Of a stretch of DNA of 64,000 nucleotides, positions 23,612 through 35,282 are shown piece by piece. The stretch spans positions 12,009,099 to 12,073,098 of the forward strand of contig WMCF01000012.1 of assembly GCA_009792885.1 (NCBI GenBank), written 5' to 3'. The stretch is from Eremophila alpestris peregrina. Its lineage: Eukaryota > Chordata > Aves > Passeriformes > Alaudidae. The stretch's first letter is position 1. Each line of letters begins with the position of its first letter. The position numbers were made by a program, and so were the translations under genes. Under the pieces are notes generated by a model. That model was not told where the DNA came from. It worked only from the letters and a program-made list of their open reading frames with translations, and made no database searches.

Positions 23612-25999
23612 ATTGGTCTCATTTTACATTCCATGGAATGAAATATGTGATTCCCACATTCAAGAAATAGATGAGGAATGTTTCCTCTGATCCAGGTCCT
23701 TCTTCCTTTCTTCTTCTCATGGTTATTTAAATGCCACAATAAACTAACTGTACTGCAAGATTATTTCTCAGATTAATTACCACTCAGAAGTAACATTAAT
23801 TATAGAAGAAGAGCATTTCACATACTGAAGAGCAGAAGTTTACTAGTACTTGTTTTACTATAACAAAATATTTAAATAGAAGGAAAATGATGATATGCAG
23901 ATATTCTAGCAAGGACCCACATTGGCCATCTAACTAGTACTGCCAAGTCTCTTCAGAGACCTGCTCTAAGTCAAGACAGACTGAGCATCTTGTTCTGTAC
24001 AGCACAAAGTCAGCTTCTGTTTGTCTTAGTCAGACAATGAAGTAATATGTCTCATCCCTTTAATGTATATATTCATGCTATAACTGTGACAATCTCCAGT
24101 GAAAGGTTGATAAGAGAAATTAGATATTTGTGACTAGCAAGTTAAATAATGACGCTGTTTGTACAAAAGGAATATTTTTAATTTGCCATGTATTTTGTAT
24201 CTCTAATAACAGAGAAAACAATGAAAAATAAGTCATTTTTAGGAGCAAAGGAGACAAAGGGTGTGCAATACAAAATTTGAATAATGCTAAAACTGAAAGT
24301 TGAAAGGTGTTTGCCCTAGCCCTGTGCAACACAGTATGTTCTTGTGGGTTCTATATATATGAAAAATTTGGTTTCACTGAAAATAGAAGGATGTGCTTTG
24401 GTAATTGACCATATTGATCTGTAATTTTTGAGAACTCTTTCCGCAGAACAACTGACCACTCTGTATCTTAAATTTACATCTCTTAAACATATTTTCCAGG
24501 TTATTCTACAAATAAGATTCAATACCTTTATTTGAGGGATTAAAATAATTTTCTTTATACAGGAATTAGAATGGGTGAAGCACTCTCCCATAAAAATGGA
24601 AGTCTAATAGAGAAGTGCATGGATCGTATTAAGCATAAAACTTGCTCTTGCTCAGAGCAAATGTCTATGCAAATGGTACAATGCCTATGTAAAATGTACT
24701 ATTAGCAAGATACAGACTCATTAAGATATTTCCTTTTTCAGTTCCTTGCTGTAACTTCAGAGGGAATGAATGGTCTTTTTCCACCAGTAATTCTTTTCCA
24801 CTGGAGAATTTGAAATCTGCTCAATTTTCAGGATGCCTTGTTGTTAGCAGACGTTGTTTTCAAATCACTGCTTTCTCAAGCAGGTTGTGCACTGAAAACG
24901 GAAAATATGGAAACTGGAAATTGACATGCTTTACAGAAGCCCAAGACAGAATGTTGCTCCACTTAGTAGCTCAGGCAGAAGATGCAATTATTTTCACATC
25001 TTCCAGGAACATTGGTTTTGTGTTAGATTGCCACAGCTCTGTCCATGTGCAGTGCACTTCAGTTCTGTCAGTCACAACTAGCTTAGTGAATATGTTAGAT
25101 TTACTTCGAAATTTCATAAAAGATTATTGAACAATTCTATTCATGTAGAAAACAATTACTTTCCAGTTAAATTTGCCATAAAGTTTTCTCGCTTCTTGTC
25201 TCCCTGTATTTTACAGATTATTTTCAAAGAGAATATTACTGCAAAGCTCTTCTAATAAATCCAATTGTTTGGACATTTTTCAGACTACCATATTTCACAA
25301 AAGTTTATATAGAGATATGCTATAGATTAATATAGTCTATAAGCAGTAATACTTCTGCTGAAGAATACAAAGTTAATCACAATTTCTAAGAGAAAACTTG
25401 TTGTACCAATTAAATTTTGAAAATGCTAGATTTTGTATCATTAGCTACATATTCTCTTCGTAAGTATTTACATCTACTTTGTAATTACTCTGTGATGCAC
25501 GAGTTTTTTTGTCTACACCTTATAGACAGAAAACAGGCAAATGGAAGATTAAGGTCAAAAAGGAAAACACCCTTAGTCATTGTTAGTATTTTTCTGGAAT
25601 AGCGAAGTCAGTCATGAGGCACAAAGATGATAAATTCAGAGAAATAGAAATAACTTCTGGTACATAGAGGACAATAAATCACCTCAAAAGTAAAAAAAAC
25701 ACAGAACAAACCATAATGTCTATAATTCTTATGCCATTGATATTAAATATCCTTCTTGGGACTCCTTATAAAGATACATAGAACTTCATATTTCTGCACA
25801 TATTTCATGAGCATTCTATGTAATGATTTTATTTTTTTTTAATTGTAGCTTGAGTTACTGTTTTTTCTCAGAAAATGAGGGGTTTAACAAATATAGCATC
25901 CTACAGTATTTAATATATTCAATGTAGTATCACACAGTAACTTTTAAGTAAAGTGCTGAGGTATCATTAGGTTAGATGGTGTAATGTGAATTGAGAATT
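23612..25999. other. AT-rich non-coding stretch, no gene seen
   Basis: No repeat family or gene recognised. The 106-codon plus-strand frame at 24810-25130 contains several Cys and Ser but no domain that I know, has no credible start context, and lies in AT-rich DNA. I treat it as chance. Confidence 0.5.
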
Positions 26000-26710
26000 G
26001 GCAAGATTATGAGGATCAAAGGTCTATGAACAGTGGCACAGTCCAGCTGGAGGCCAGTTACAATGGGATTCTGTCACAGAGCTGATCTGGGATCAGTATT
26101 GTTTCAATACTATTTAATTATTTGTTTCATTGTCTTAATTACAACCTAGATGGTTGGATAAACTGTAACCTCAGCAAATCTGTGGATGACACCTAGTCTG
26201 GAAAAGTGGTCAATACACTGGAGGACAGAGCTAACATGCAGAGGGGCACAGAATGGCTGGAAAAGCAAGCAGAAGGAACTGCATGAAAATCACCTAAAGC
26301 AAAGCAAACAAAGTCCAGCCCCTGAGACAGACAAAAGCCCTGCAGCAGAACAGGCTGGGGCTGACTGGGTGGAAACAGTTCTGCAGAACTAGCTCTGAGG
26401 ACAGCAGGCTGGCAGTGTCACCATGCAGAAATGTAGCCTTCTGTCTGGGGCTGCACAAGCAGGAATGGAGTCAGCAGGTCTGGGAAGAGGTCTTGCCCTG
26501 GCTGGATCTCCCCTGCATGACACAGACGCTGACATAATGGTGTGTGTCCATCAGAGGCCACTGAAGCAATCAGGACTGGAGCATTGGGCATTCAAGGAGA
26601 GGACTGCAAGATCTGGATGTGTTCAGTCTTTAGGAAAAGGAAGGGTGAGAGGAAGCACTGCTATCCTCAGGTATTAAATGTGAAAGTATAAAGAAGATAA
26701 CCTCTCTTTC
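26000..26710 (+). mobile_element. CR1 LINE fragment, diverged
   Basis: Plus-strand CR1 remnant starting in the RT domain ('cagtggcacagtccagctggaggcc' near 26031, and an RT catalytic-site remnant 'ctgtggatgacacc' near 26181, reading S-V-D-D-T) and continuing through the C-terminal ORF2 region to about 26710. It abuts the next CR1, which starts from a more 5' part of ORF2. So these are two independent insertions, not one element. Boundaries are approximate. Confidence 0.65.
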
Positions 26711-27169
26711 CACACTTATGAAGCAAATGAATAACAGAATGGGGATTGCAGGACCAAAATTTTTTCCCCTGGGAAAAAGTCATGTTCATGACCACTTAGA
26801 GAACATGAATGTACGTAGGTCTGTGAGACTCCATGAGATGCATCCCAGAATCATGAGGGAATTGGCTGATTTAATTGCCAAGTCACTTTCCATGATATTG
26901 GAAAAGTCAATATAGTGAAAAGCCAGGTGGCTGGAAAAAAAAGGAAAACATTCACCCATCTTGAAAAAGGGTAGAAGGGAGAACCCTGGCAACTACTGAC
27001 CTGTCAGCTTGCTCTCCATGCCTGGGAAGATCACGGAACAGATACTTCTAGAAGCTGTGCTAAGGCATATAGGGGACAGGGAGGTGATTGAGAACTATGA
27101 ATGTAATGTATTTGAACTTCTGTAAAGCCTTTGAAATGGTCCCCCACAACATCCTTCTCTCTAAAATTG

Positions 27170-27175
27170 AAGAGA
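27170..27175. repeat. Target-site duplication, left copy
   Basis: AAGAGA directly before the LTR at 27176. The same six bases follow it at 27626-27631. Confidence 0.9.
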
Positions 27176-27625
27176 TGTTGCATTGGCGTTGCAACTTCAG
27201 AACCAGACCAACCAGGAGTGTCAAAACGAAATAGGGATAGGAATGATGGGATAGCCCAGAAAAGTAAACTTTGATAACAAGCCAAATAACAAAAGGCAAA
27301 AGCCTTCCACTCAGGACAATCTCCAAAGACCTAGCAATAGGATGAACCTGTCAATATATAGGGTTACATCTGAGGATAGGGAATCTGAAAACATGACCTT
27401 ATATAGTGAATGTTACAAACCAATCATAGACAAGAACTAGAAACATTGCCTAATGTTGAATCACCTAATCAACATAACTACTCCCATCATCCTGTTCTTC
27501 TCACCATAATCTAGCTAGATGTTTTCCCTCTCAACATCTTGCTGCCCCGTGGCCTTAAGTTGATGCCTCCTGTATGACTGGTCAAGGCCAGCCCACTGTC
27601 TACCCTACCCAGCCCAACCCCCACA
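27176..27625 (-). mobile_element. Solo LTR inserted in CR1, 6-bp target duplication
   Basis: A 450-bp insertion with TGTTGCATTGG at the left and CCCCCACA at the right, flanked by perfect AAGAGA direct repeats. The boundaries are confirmed by the other CR1 copy near 34345, which lacks the insert. The minus strand is the likely sense: it carries a TATA-like ACTATATAAGG (plus-strand complement at about 27399-27409) and, further on, a degenerate polyadenylation region near 27263-27280. A 6-bp duplication is typical of class II (ERVK-like) elements in birds; that class is an inference. No internal retroviral sequence remains. Confidence 0.9.
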
Positions 27626-27631
27626 AAGAGA
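27626..27631. repeat. Target-site duplication, right copy
   Basis: AAGAGA directly after the LTR ending at 27625. It is a perfect match to 27170-27175. Confidence 0.9.
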
Positions 27632-27661
27632 TATGCATTTGATGGGTGGACTGTTCAGTGG

Positions 27662-27862
27662 ATGAGAAATTGCTCAGAAAGAGACATCCAGAGGTTAGTG
27701 GTCCATGGCTCACTCTCTAAATCGAGATCAGTTGCAGGTGGTGTCCCACAGGGGTCTGCATTGAGAGAAATCCTTTTCAGCATATTTGTTAATGACAGAG
27801 ACAGTGGGTTTAAGTGCACCCTCACCAAATTTGCAGATGGCACCAAGCTGAGTTGTATCTGA
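27662..27862 (+). pseudogene. CR1 ORF2 reverse-transcriptase remnant
   Basis: An open stretch of 66 codons inside the CR1 at 26720-28697. It corresponds to the RT palm: the V-P-Q-G-S box near 27743-27757, then the F-V-N-D segment, and 'KFADG' where active CR1 has KFADD, then TKLS. The second catalytic aspartate is replaced by glycine. Stop codons lie on either side. It is a remnant of the element's polymerase that would copy CR1 RNA into DNA at the target site, and it is not functional. Confidence 0.8.
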
Positions 27863-28362
27863 AGATGGGATGCCAGTCAAAGGGACCTGGACAAGCTTTA
27901 AAAGTTGGACCATGAGAATCTCAGGAAATCTATGAAGACCAAGTGCAAGATCCTGCACCTGGGTTGGGGCAACCCATGGTTTTGCTAAAGACTCAGAGAT
28001 GAACAGATTGAGAGCACTGCAGATGAGAAGGTCATGAGGGTGCTAGTGGATGAGGGGCTGGACATGACCCAGCCATGGGCACTCCCAGCCCAGAAAGCCA
28101 AGTGTGTCCTGGGCTGCATCCAAAGCAGTGTGGTCAGCAGGGCCAGGGAGGGGATTCTGCCCCTCTTCTCTGCTCAGACCCCACCTGCAGGGCTGCATCA
28201 GCTCTGGGGTCCCAGCATAGGAACAACATGGAACTGTTGGACTGAATCCAGAGGAGGTCACCAAATATTATTAGAGGCATGGAACTCCTCTCATAGAAAG
28301 ACAGGCTAAGGGAAATGTGATTATTCAGCCTGGAAAAGAGAAGGCTTCAGGGTGACCTAATT

Positions 28363-28602
28363 ATGTCTTCTGGTATTTGGAGTGTGCCCACAAGAAAGAT
28401 GGAGAGAAACTTTACAAGGACATGTAATGACAGGAGAAGGGGAATTGGTTTTAAACTGAAAGAGAGTAGTTTTAGATTAGATGTTAAGAACAAATTCTTT
28501 CCTGTGAGTGTGGGGAGGCATTGGAGCAGATTGCCCAGACAAATTGTGGCCTCTCAGTTTCTGGAGGTGTTCAAGGCCAAGTTCAATGAGGCTGTGACCT
28601 AG
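28363..28602 (+). pseudogene. CR1 ORF2 C-terminal remnant
   Basis: Open frame of 79 codons matching the conserved end of CR1 ORF2. The readable core is 'VSVGRHWSRLPRQIV' followed by 'LEVFKAKF', the family's typical R-H-W-x-x-L-P and L-E-V-F-K signature. It is out of continuous frame with the upstream RT remnant, so it is a fragment. It closes the coding part of the CR1, and the short 3' tail follows. Confidence 0.75.
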
Positions 28603-28697
28603 CAAAAGGTTTACCTGCCTATGGCAGGAGTGTTGAAACTAGATGATTATTTAAGTCCTTTCCAACTCAACCCACTCTATGTTTCTTTAATTCTGTG

Positions 28698-31600
28698 AAG
28701 ACGGAACTGTACAGTGAAACAAGAAGAGAGGACATACAAAAGTGAGCTTTTCACTTAGGTATAAAAAAGAAATTATTTGCACACTATGGGTAGTCAGAGA
28801 TTTGAAGAGGTTAATCATAAAAGCTTTGCAACAGCCATCTTTGATTTTATGCAAAAATCAATGGGAAAAAGGTTTTTAAAATCTTGAACTAGTTGTGCTT
28901 TCTTTGAGCATGGGACAAGATGACCACCAGAAAAAAATGTCTGCATTTTTTCCATGATTCCATATTACAGAAAAGCTGTCTCCAGTGCGGTTATTTTATG
29001 TAGCTTGTTTGCAATGTTACACTGTCTGGGATTGCATCTACATCTGACAACCACATGAAATCTTTTTATTTTCAAATAATAGGTCTCCAAGGCTTACATT
29101 TCTCTTAATTCTCTATCAAAAGCTACGTGGACTGTTCACACATACATCTGGGAATAAAGTCACTGATGATAAAGTGATGATACAGATTCACAAATAAGGG
29201 AAGAAATCCTGCTGGAAATTAAATTTGTCTAGTTTTTTCATATTTTAAGTGTTATGGGGTTTAGTCAATGACATACTTTCTCAGGTATTCCTGCCTGCTT
29301 GTTACAAGCTGAATGACACCCTAAATACTCAAGATATTTTCTAATCATGTGAATGCATAATGAAATTGTAAGATTACTGCCTTTTGAAATAGAGTAAGAT
29401 GCATTTATACTTCAAGAGACAAGAACTATGTACCATGCTGCAAGTTTCAAATTTTAGTTATCTTATCATGACACTATGTTTATAAATTATTAAGTAATAT
29501 AATCATATTATTTTCTTGTTACCAAAACTAGAAACTAATTTAAAAAACAATGAAACCACAGATAAACTTTCAAGCTGGAGATAATTATGTCCATTTTGCA
29601 AGGCATGTGGTCTCAAAAATGCCATCTATACTGAGAAGTCAGAATCCCTGCATAGCATAAAATAAATTCCCCAAGTTATAATTAAACACTGTACTCATTG
29701 ATGATTTCTGTATTGACAGATAAATAGGACCACATAGACTCTTGACTCCTGTGATTACCTTTGGGTACCCCTTTGCAACATAATTTTAGAATACTGACAG
29801 CCATTAATCAAACCACATCATGTCATGGAGCTTTTAAGTATCATAAAACAGATGAACTTGAAAATTTCAGTATTTGGTGGGATATGGGCATATGAGGCCT
29901 TAAAGGATTATAAGATATTAGGCAGGGAAGAAGAATGAAAGATAAATGGATACATGTGAGGAAACTGAAACCCTCATCTGCATACAAGTTATTTATGTAT
30001 TATATTATATTAACTATTCACTATGGTTTTTTGCTACCACTGATTTTGTTTAGGGGGAAGTGCTTGGCAGTATTAAACTATACATAATATAATCAACCAA
30101 ATGTAAGATATCATTGAAAGAAACACTGACAAGGTAATTAATGGTTTAACTCACTCTGTGAGTTTTCAATAATAAATAATAAGTAGAACTTTACTTCTCA
30201 TGCAGGGCAAACACACATTGACAGCTGCATTTTGCTGCTGCAGGTTGAAAGACTGGACTATTTGCTCTCTCTTTCTCTTCCTCTGGAGGCAGCTTAATGA
30301 AATGAAAACAACAGTGGCATGACTGTTGTCTGCTATATCAAAATGCGATACAGAAAAGTTTTCTTCTGGGTATTTCACTACTTATTTGGTTGAATAAAAG
30401 ATGCATGATGTCAAACACAAGACCTAAATCACCTTGTGTTCAGGTGTCTTCTCTCCTTACTGATCAGCAGCCTATGAGATAGAAAAAAAAGCTGTGAGAG
30501 ATAGCTGCTGAAAATTATTTGTGGCAGAAGAATGTTTTCTCTGGTGGATTTGCACAACAGTTTAGTAATATTTTCAAGCATTTCCCCTTCCTTATGCAGA
30601 GCTTCCTTCAAAGCTCTGGCATAGCATTGTTCTTACTTTACAGCAAAAGACAAACCTCTAGTGATTTGAAGCTGCTGACATCTTCTTTTAGCAGTCGTGT
30701 GATGGTGATTATTTTGCATCACAAAGAAAGTACACATTCATAATAATTTAAACTAAAGGCTGCATCATTGTCCGTGGATTTACAGAAGAATTTAAAAATT
30801 CAAACTGCATATAGGAAAAACATTTCATGGACTTAATATACCATATCCATAAAGGGGAAAATCTTAGCAGTTTAGAGCAACTGGATATTTTTTACCCATT
30901 TTATAGAAAACCAATAGAATTGCCTGCCTAGGGGAAATGAAAAACTTAGAGGATAGAGGAAAAGAAACTATCAAGGATACCTTTTCAGCATCAGAATTCA
31001 CACAGTATTTTTCATAATATTTCTGCCACAAAAATATAATAAAATTTAAAATTATTTCCTGTATTTCTACATTTTAATTGAATTATATTTATAACCTCTG
31101 CCTTCTTCAACTATAAAAATACTATATATCAAAATAAAATAAAAATGTTCTAACCACCTGAAGATGGCTGGTGGTCTGAAAACAATCATCTTCCTACATA
31201 AGCTTTTTACTGTTTTAAATTGGTGCCCCATGCAAGTATTTGTTTGGTCTACAAAGGTACCAACTCAGACACCTTATATAAACAGAACACTCAAGGAAAA
31301 GGAAAACAATGAAAAGACTAGAGATTACTCTGCTGGACTGAAACATTTCTTAACTACCAATCTGCTGCTTGTTGACTATGGGATAGGAATTGGTTGCTCA
31401 CCGTCTTATAATGCAAACAGACTGAAGTGTACATAAGGTTATGACCTCCATTTTAAAAGTTTATATAGTACTATTGAATTGAGGAGGTGTTTTTTCAAAA
31501 ATAAATGTAAGGCTTACAGATGCCATCAAAATATTTACAACAAATTAGTGCTTATTATCAGATGATTGAAGTTGCATGTCAGTATAGTATTTGTTAAAGG

Positions 31601-32284
31601 TAAATAAAGAAGCACTTTATTGCGATACTATGATTGCCAAATGTTTCTCTGAAATGAATCAAAATAAGCTTCTCGTAAATACTATAAAGACAAATTACAA
31701 CTATATCTTACCTTAAATGCGTATTTTAAATTCTCCAGATTTTGAATGCAAAACACTTCACGCAGTCTGACAGCATAGTATAAAATTGTAGCTATCCTAT
31801 GCTTTTATAACAAATGCTTACAGATCATCTGCTCATCTGTAATGTCCTCCATTTGGCTTTCTTCCCATACTTTTCTGCATCTCAGGTGCCTATACAAATC
31901 AAGAACCAAGAAAGCAAATAATGAAAATTTTGAAATAAGGAACAAAAAGAAAATATATAACTTTACATTTTTCTGAGAAAGAGTATTGTAGCTCTAACAT
32001 AGCAAACGTGGCTGCAGTAGTCTGAAAGTCAGCTGGGAAAATGAAGATAAATCAAATATTATTTGATCTGGCCGAACTCTCCATTTTGTTTTTGACACAA
32101 ACAAAATATTGTTATCACTCCTTGATCTGAGGAATTCCTTTAGGCTTGTGCATTTTCTGTTTTTAATAAAACAGTGTGCTGATAGAGGAATATGTATGCC
32201 TCTAGATAAGGTGGAAAACAATGAAGTGCGAATAAAAACTTCCTGCTCCACCAACACATGAGGTGCCAAGAAACAGGTGACATT
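28698..32284. other. AT-rich non-coding stretch, no gene seen
   Basis: No supported gene or repeat family. Composition is AT-rich, with short chance frames on both strands. The 90-codon frame at 31164-31436 has no recognised domain. Confidence 0.5.
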
Positions 32285-32765
32285 TGTGGTAGTGCAGCTT
32301 TAAATCAAGCATGTATTTTCCATGTAGGAAAAAAGGATTTCAGTTTTACCATAAAACTTAAAAGGGAAAAGCCCTAGAAGTTTCTCTGCTCTCCTAGCAG
32401 CCATTGGCTCAATGCCAGGACAGAAACACGGCTAGGTCTATTTACCTGTCTTTCAGAAATGTAGCCATTCTCTATTGGGCAGTTTGCCAAAAAACCCACC
32501 TAAATAATTCTGTATTTAAAAGAGAACACAGAGATTCTGGGGCTTCTTGGGATGTTGTAGCCAGGTACAAGGGGCTTGCATGTACCTGTGCTCGGGTTCT
32601 ATTTTGTTCTGTTATTGTTTATTATTTTATAGGTTTATTAAACCTTTTGCTTTACAAATACTCGAGGAGCCATGTTGCAAAACATATTTAAGCCATTTCT
32701 GTGAGGTGCAGGCACCCTCAGAGAGACTTGATACATCTTCATGTGGCTCACTACACTCTGGCCAT
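32285..32765 (+). mobile_element. LTR-like element, copy A of a 480-bp direct-repeat pair
   Basis: Starts TGTGGTAGTGCAGC and aligns end to end with 34803-35282. Conserved blocks include 'agttttaccataaaacttaaaagg', 'gccattggctcaatgccaggacag', 'tattgggcagtttgcc', an ATTAAA at 32637-32642 and 'gtgcaggcaccctcagaga'. Length, TG start and a polyadenylation-like ATTAAA about 130 bp before the end fit a plus-strand LTR. The end (about 32765) is less clean than in copy B. I do not recognise the family by name. Confidence 0.65.
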
Positions 32766-32940
32766 GCGTAAGACAGTATTAGGCATTCACTTCACTACTG
32801 GCTCTAACTATATTTTATAAAACAAGAAATTTAGAAATCCTTTTTTTTCAGATTCATGAAGGCATGATTCTATGCCTTGTAATTCTTTACTCTTTCTTTC
32901 TACTCCCAGTTATTTTTTGGTGGTGGTTTTCTGATAGACC

Positions 32941-33325
32941 TATCACAGAATCACAGAATGACTGACACTGACCAGCACACTATTGTGTCCTATTGTCAAG
33001 ACACATCCAGTGTCTCCACAGACAAGAATACTACAGCCTCTTGAGGAAACCTATTGTTTGATAACCCTCACAATGAAATCCCTTTTTCTTCTGTTTAGAG
33101 TTATTTTCACATATCTCAGTTTGTGTCACTTGCCTCTTGTCTCTGGACACCACTGAGAAGTTTGGTTCTTCTTACTGCAGTCCTTAAATATGTATACACC
33201 TGAAGAAGAGACTCCTGAGCTTTTCCTCCAGGATGTATATTCACAGGTCTCCCAGCCTCTCTGCCTTGTGACAGACGTTGCAGTCACTTCATCATCTTCA
33301 TGTGTCCCCAGAGTCTCTCCATTAT
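32941..33325 (-). mobile_element. CR1 LINE 3' fragment
   Basis: On the minus strand this is the final part of a CR1 copy. It ends at 32941 with the terminal 'attctgtgattctgtga' type repeat (plus-strand 'tcacagaatcacagaat'), and extends into the C-terminal coding region, for example 'gtgtcacttgcctcttgtctctggacaccactgagaag' in complement at 33124-33162. It belongs to a different CR1 subfamily from its neighbour at 33326, which has its own 3' tail, so they are separate insertions. Confidence 0.8.
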
Positions 33326-34802
33326 GAAATAATGTAGAATAGTTTGAGGTGGAAGAGACCTTTTAAAGGTCATCCAGCAGTGATCAGGGACATCTTCGAC
33401 TAGATCAGGTTGCTCAAAGGTCAGCCTGACCACGAATGTTTCTAGGGGTGGAGCACACATCTGGGCACCTGTGGTACCACATCTCTGGGCAACCACTGCC
33501 AGTGTTTCATCACCCTCATTGTGAAAGACCTTTTTATTATATTTAATTTAAATAAAAATGGCCTTTTATCCTGTCACTACAGGACCTTGTTAGAAGTTCC
33601 CCTCCAGCTTTGTTTTAGGTCCCCTTTAAATTCTGGGAGCCTACTGTAAGGTCACCCTGGAATTGTCTGTTCTCTAGGCTGAACAAACTTAGCTCAATCC
33701 ATTTTCTGTAAGAAGTGCTCCAGCCACTCAGATTATCTGTGTGGCCCTCCTCTGAACCTGCTCCAGCTAGTCCATGTATTGTATTGGAGATGCAGGATAC
33801 AATGTTTCAAGTGGCATCGTGTAGTAATGGAGGAGAAAAGGAGAATCTCCTTCAACCTGCTGGCCAGGCTTTTTTTGATGCATGAGATTGGCTTTCTGGC
33901 CTTTGAGCACACAGTGCTGGCTCATATCCAGCCTCTCATCCACCAGCACCCCCAAGTCCTTCCTGGCAGGACTGCTCACTATCTATTCATCCTCCAGGCT
34001 GAGTTTGTACTTGGAGTTGCCTCAACCCATGTTCAGGACTTTGAGCTTGGTCTTGTAAAACCTTGTGATGTTGTGATGAGCCCACTTCTTGCCACATGTT
34101 TCTTGTCCCTCAGGTGTGTCAAATGCACCATTCAGCTTACTACCATCTTTGAATTTGCTGAGAGTTTCAGTAGATCTCTCTATGTCATGGATGAAGACAT
34201 TAAAAAGTACTGGTCTTGAACCCCAGAGGGGCACATGTTTTCTCTGATGTCCATCTGGATATTGAGCCACTTACTACTAGGCACAAAGTATCACTTTCCA
34301 AACAATTTCTCATTCTCTAAACAGTCTACCCATCAAATGTATATATCTTCAGTTTAAGAGAGAAGGATGTTGTGGGGGGCCATTTCAAAGGCTTTACAGA
34401 AGTTCAAATACATGACATTCATAGTTCTCAATCACCTCCCTGTCCCCCATATGCCTTAGCACAGCTTCTAGAAGTATCTGTCCCATGATCTTCCCAGGCA
34501 CGGAGAGCAAGCTGACAGGTCAGTAGTTGCCAGGGTTCTCCCTTCTACCCTTTTTCAAGATGGGTGAATGTTTTCCTTTTTTTTCCAGTCACCTGGCTTT
34601 TCACTATATTACCATGACTTTTCCAATATCATGGAAAGTGACTTGGCAATTAAACCAGCCAATTCCCTCATGATTCTGGGATGCATCTCATCAGGTTTTA
34701 TAGAGTTTTGTATATTCAGGTTCCTCAACTGGCCGTGAAACTTATCTTGTCCTACAGTGGGAGGACCTTTGCTCCACCAGTCCCTGTTCTGAGGTCCATT
34801 CA
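33326..34802 (-). mobile_element. CR1 LINE, 3' part of a split copy
   Basis: Minus-strand CR1. Its 3' tail is at about 33326 ('agaatagtttgaggtggaagagacc' in plus). Going up in coordinate, the sequence passes through the C-terminal ORF2 region and the RT core (34022-34270 in complement, where the catalytic motif reads K-F-K-D-G rather than K-F-A-D-D). It then reaches the segment before RT (34609-34803, 'EMHPRIMRELAG' and 'MILEKSW'). It shares a ~130-nt internal deletion and a ~320-bp near-identical block with the CR1 at 26720-28697. It is interrupted on its 5' side by the LTR-like repeat at 34803-35282. Not functional. Confidence 0.9.
34022..34270 (-). pseudogene. CR1 ORF2 reverse-transcriptase remnant
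   Basis: Decayed RT segment of the minus-strand CR1. 'VLFNVFIHDIE' corresponds to the family's box after V-P-Q-G (that box itself is lost), and 'KFKDGSKLNGA' corresponds to KFADDTKLxGA with both the first alanine and the second aspartate changed. Codons on each side are out of frame. Non-functional remnant. Confidence 0.75.
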
Positions 34803-34803
34803 T
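34609..34803 (-). pseudogene. CR1 ORF2 remnant upstream of RT
   Basis: 64 open codons on the minus strand, with D-E-M-H-P-R-I-M-R-E-L-A followed by L-S-M-I-L-E-K-S-W, a conserved segment just before the RT fingers in CR1 ORF2. It is cut at its 5' end by the LTR-like element that begins at 34803. Confidence 0.75.
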
Positions 34804-35282
34804 GTAGTAATGCAGTTTTAGACCAGGCAGATATTTTCCTTATAAGGGAGATAAGTTTAGTTTTACCATAAGACTTAAAAGGAAATAGCCCTAGAAACTT
34901 CTCTACACTCCAAGCTGCCATTGGCTCAGTGCCAGGACAGAGACATGGATAGGTCTCTTTACCTGTCTTTCAACTATGTGGCCGTTCTTTATTGGGCAGT
35001 TTGCCAAGGCACTGCCTCAACCATTAGATACTTAAAGAACTGCACAAAGCCTCTAGGGGCTTTTTCAGGGTGCTTATACATGGTGCAATGCTTTCTGCAC
35101 CTGTGTACGGCTTGTTTATATTTGCATTGTACTGTTTATTATTTTCTCCTTCTATTAAACCCTTTTCTGTTACATGGCACACCTGGAGAAGTTTTCTCTC
35201 TCTTATTAAGCTGCTCTGGGAGTGCAGGCACCCTCAGAGAAACTTGATATATAAACACGTGGCTTAATCCACGCTGGCCACA
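34803..35282 (+). mobile_element. LTR-like element, copy B, inserted in CR1
   Basis: Starts TGTAGTAATGCAGTTTT and ends GGCCACA, 480 bp, aligning along its length with 32285-32765. It contains ATTAAA at 35155-35160, followed by a C/T-rich and GC-richer end, as expected for an LTR R-U5 part. The twelve bases after it (35283-35294) repeat its own first twelve bases exactly. This could be a remnant of a second copy in tandem, or an insertion-site effect. It separates the CR1 at 33326-34802 from its likely 5' continuation at 35295-35990. Confidence 0.7.
35155..35160 (+). terminator. Putative LTR polyadenylation signal ATTAAA
   Basis: ATTAAA at the same relative place as in copy A (32637-32642). 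Position and conservation suggest the LTR polyadenylation signal; use is not shown. Confidence 0.4.

Larger units (their letters stand above)
26720..28697 (+). mobile_element. CR1 LINE, split by a solo LTR
   Basis: A long 5'-truncated CR1 in the sense orientation, interrupted at 27176-27625 by an LTR. The left part (26720-27175) covers the ORF2 region upstream of and into the RT fingers: 'EMHPRIMRELA' and 'MILEKS' are readable at 26838-26912. The right part (27632-28697) has the RT box VPQGSALREILFSIF, then the catalytic motif as FADG instead of FADD (27834-27845), then the C-terminal tail with 'VSVGRHWSRLP' at about 28505. The end near 28640-28697 matches the CR1 3' tail. Compared with CR1 text that I know, about 130 nt between 'gattgagaactatgaatg' and 'acttctgtaaagcc' is missing, and the same deletion is in the copy at 33326-35990. 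It is not able to move: truncated, interrupted, frame-broken, and missing a catalytic Asp. Confidence 0.9.

Noticed and set aside
32285..35282. Provirus bounded by the two 480-bp repeats
   Set aside because: The interior consists of CR1 in reverse orientation, not retroviral genes.
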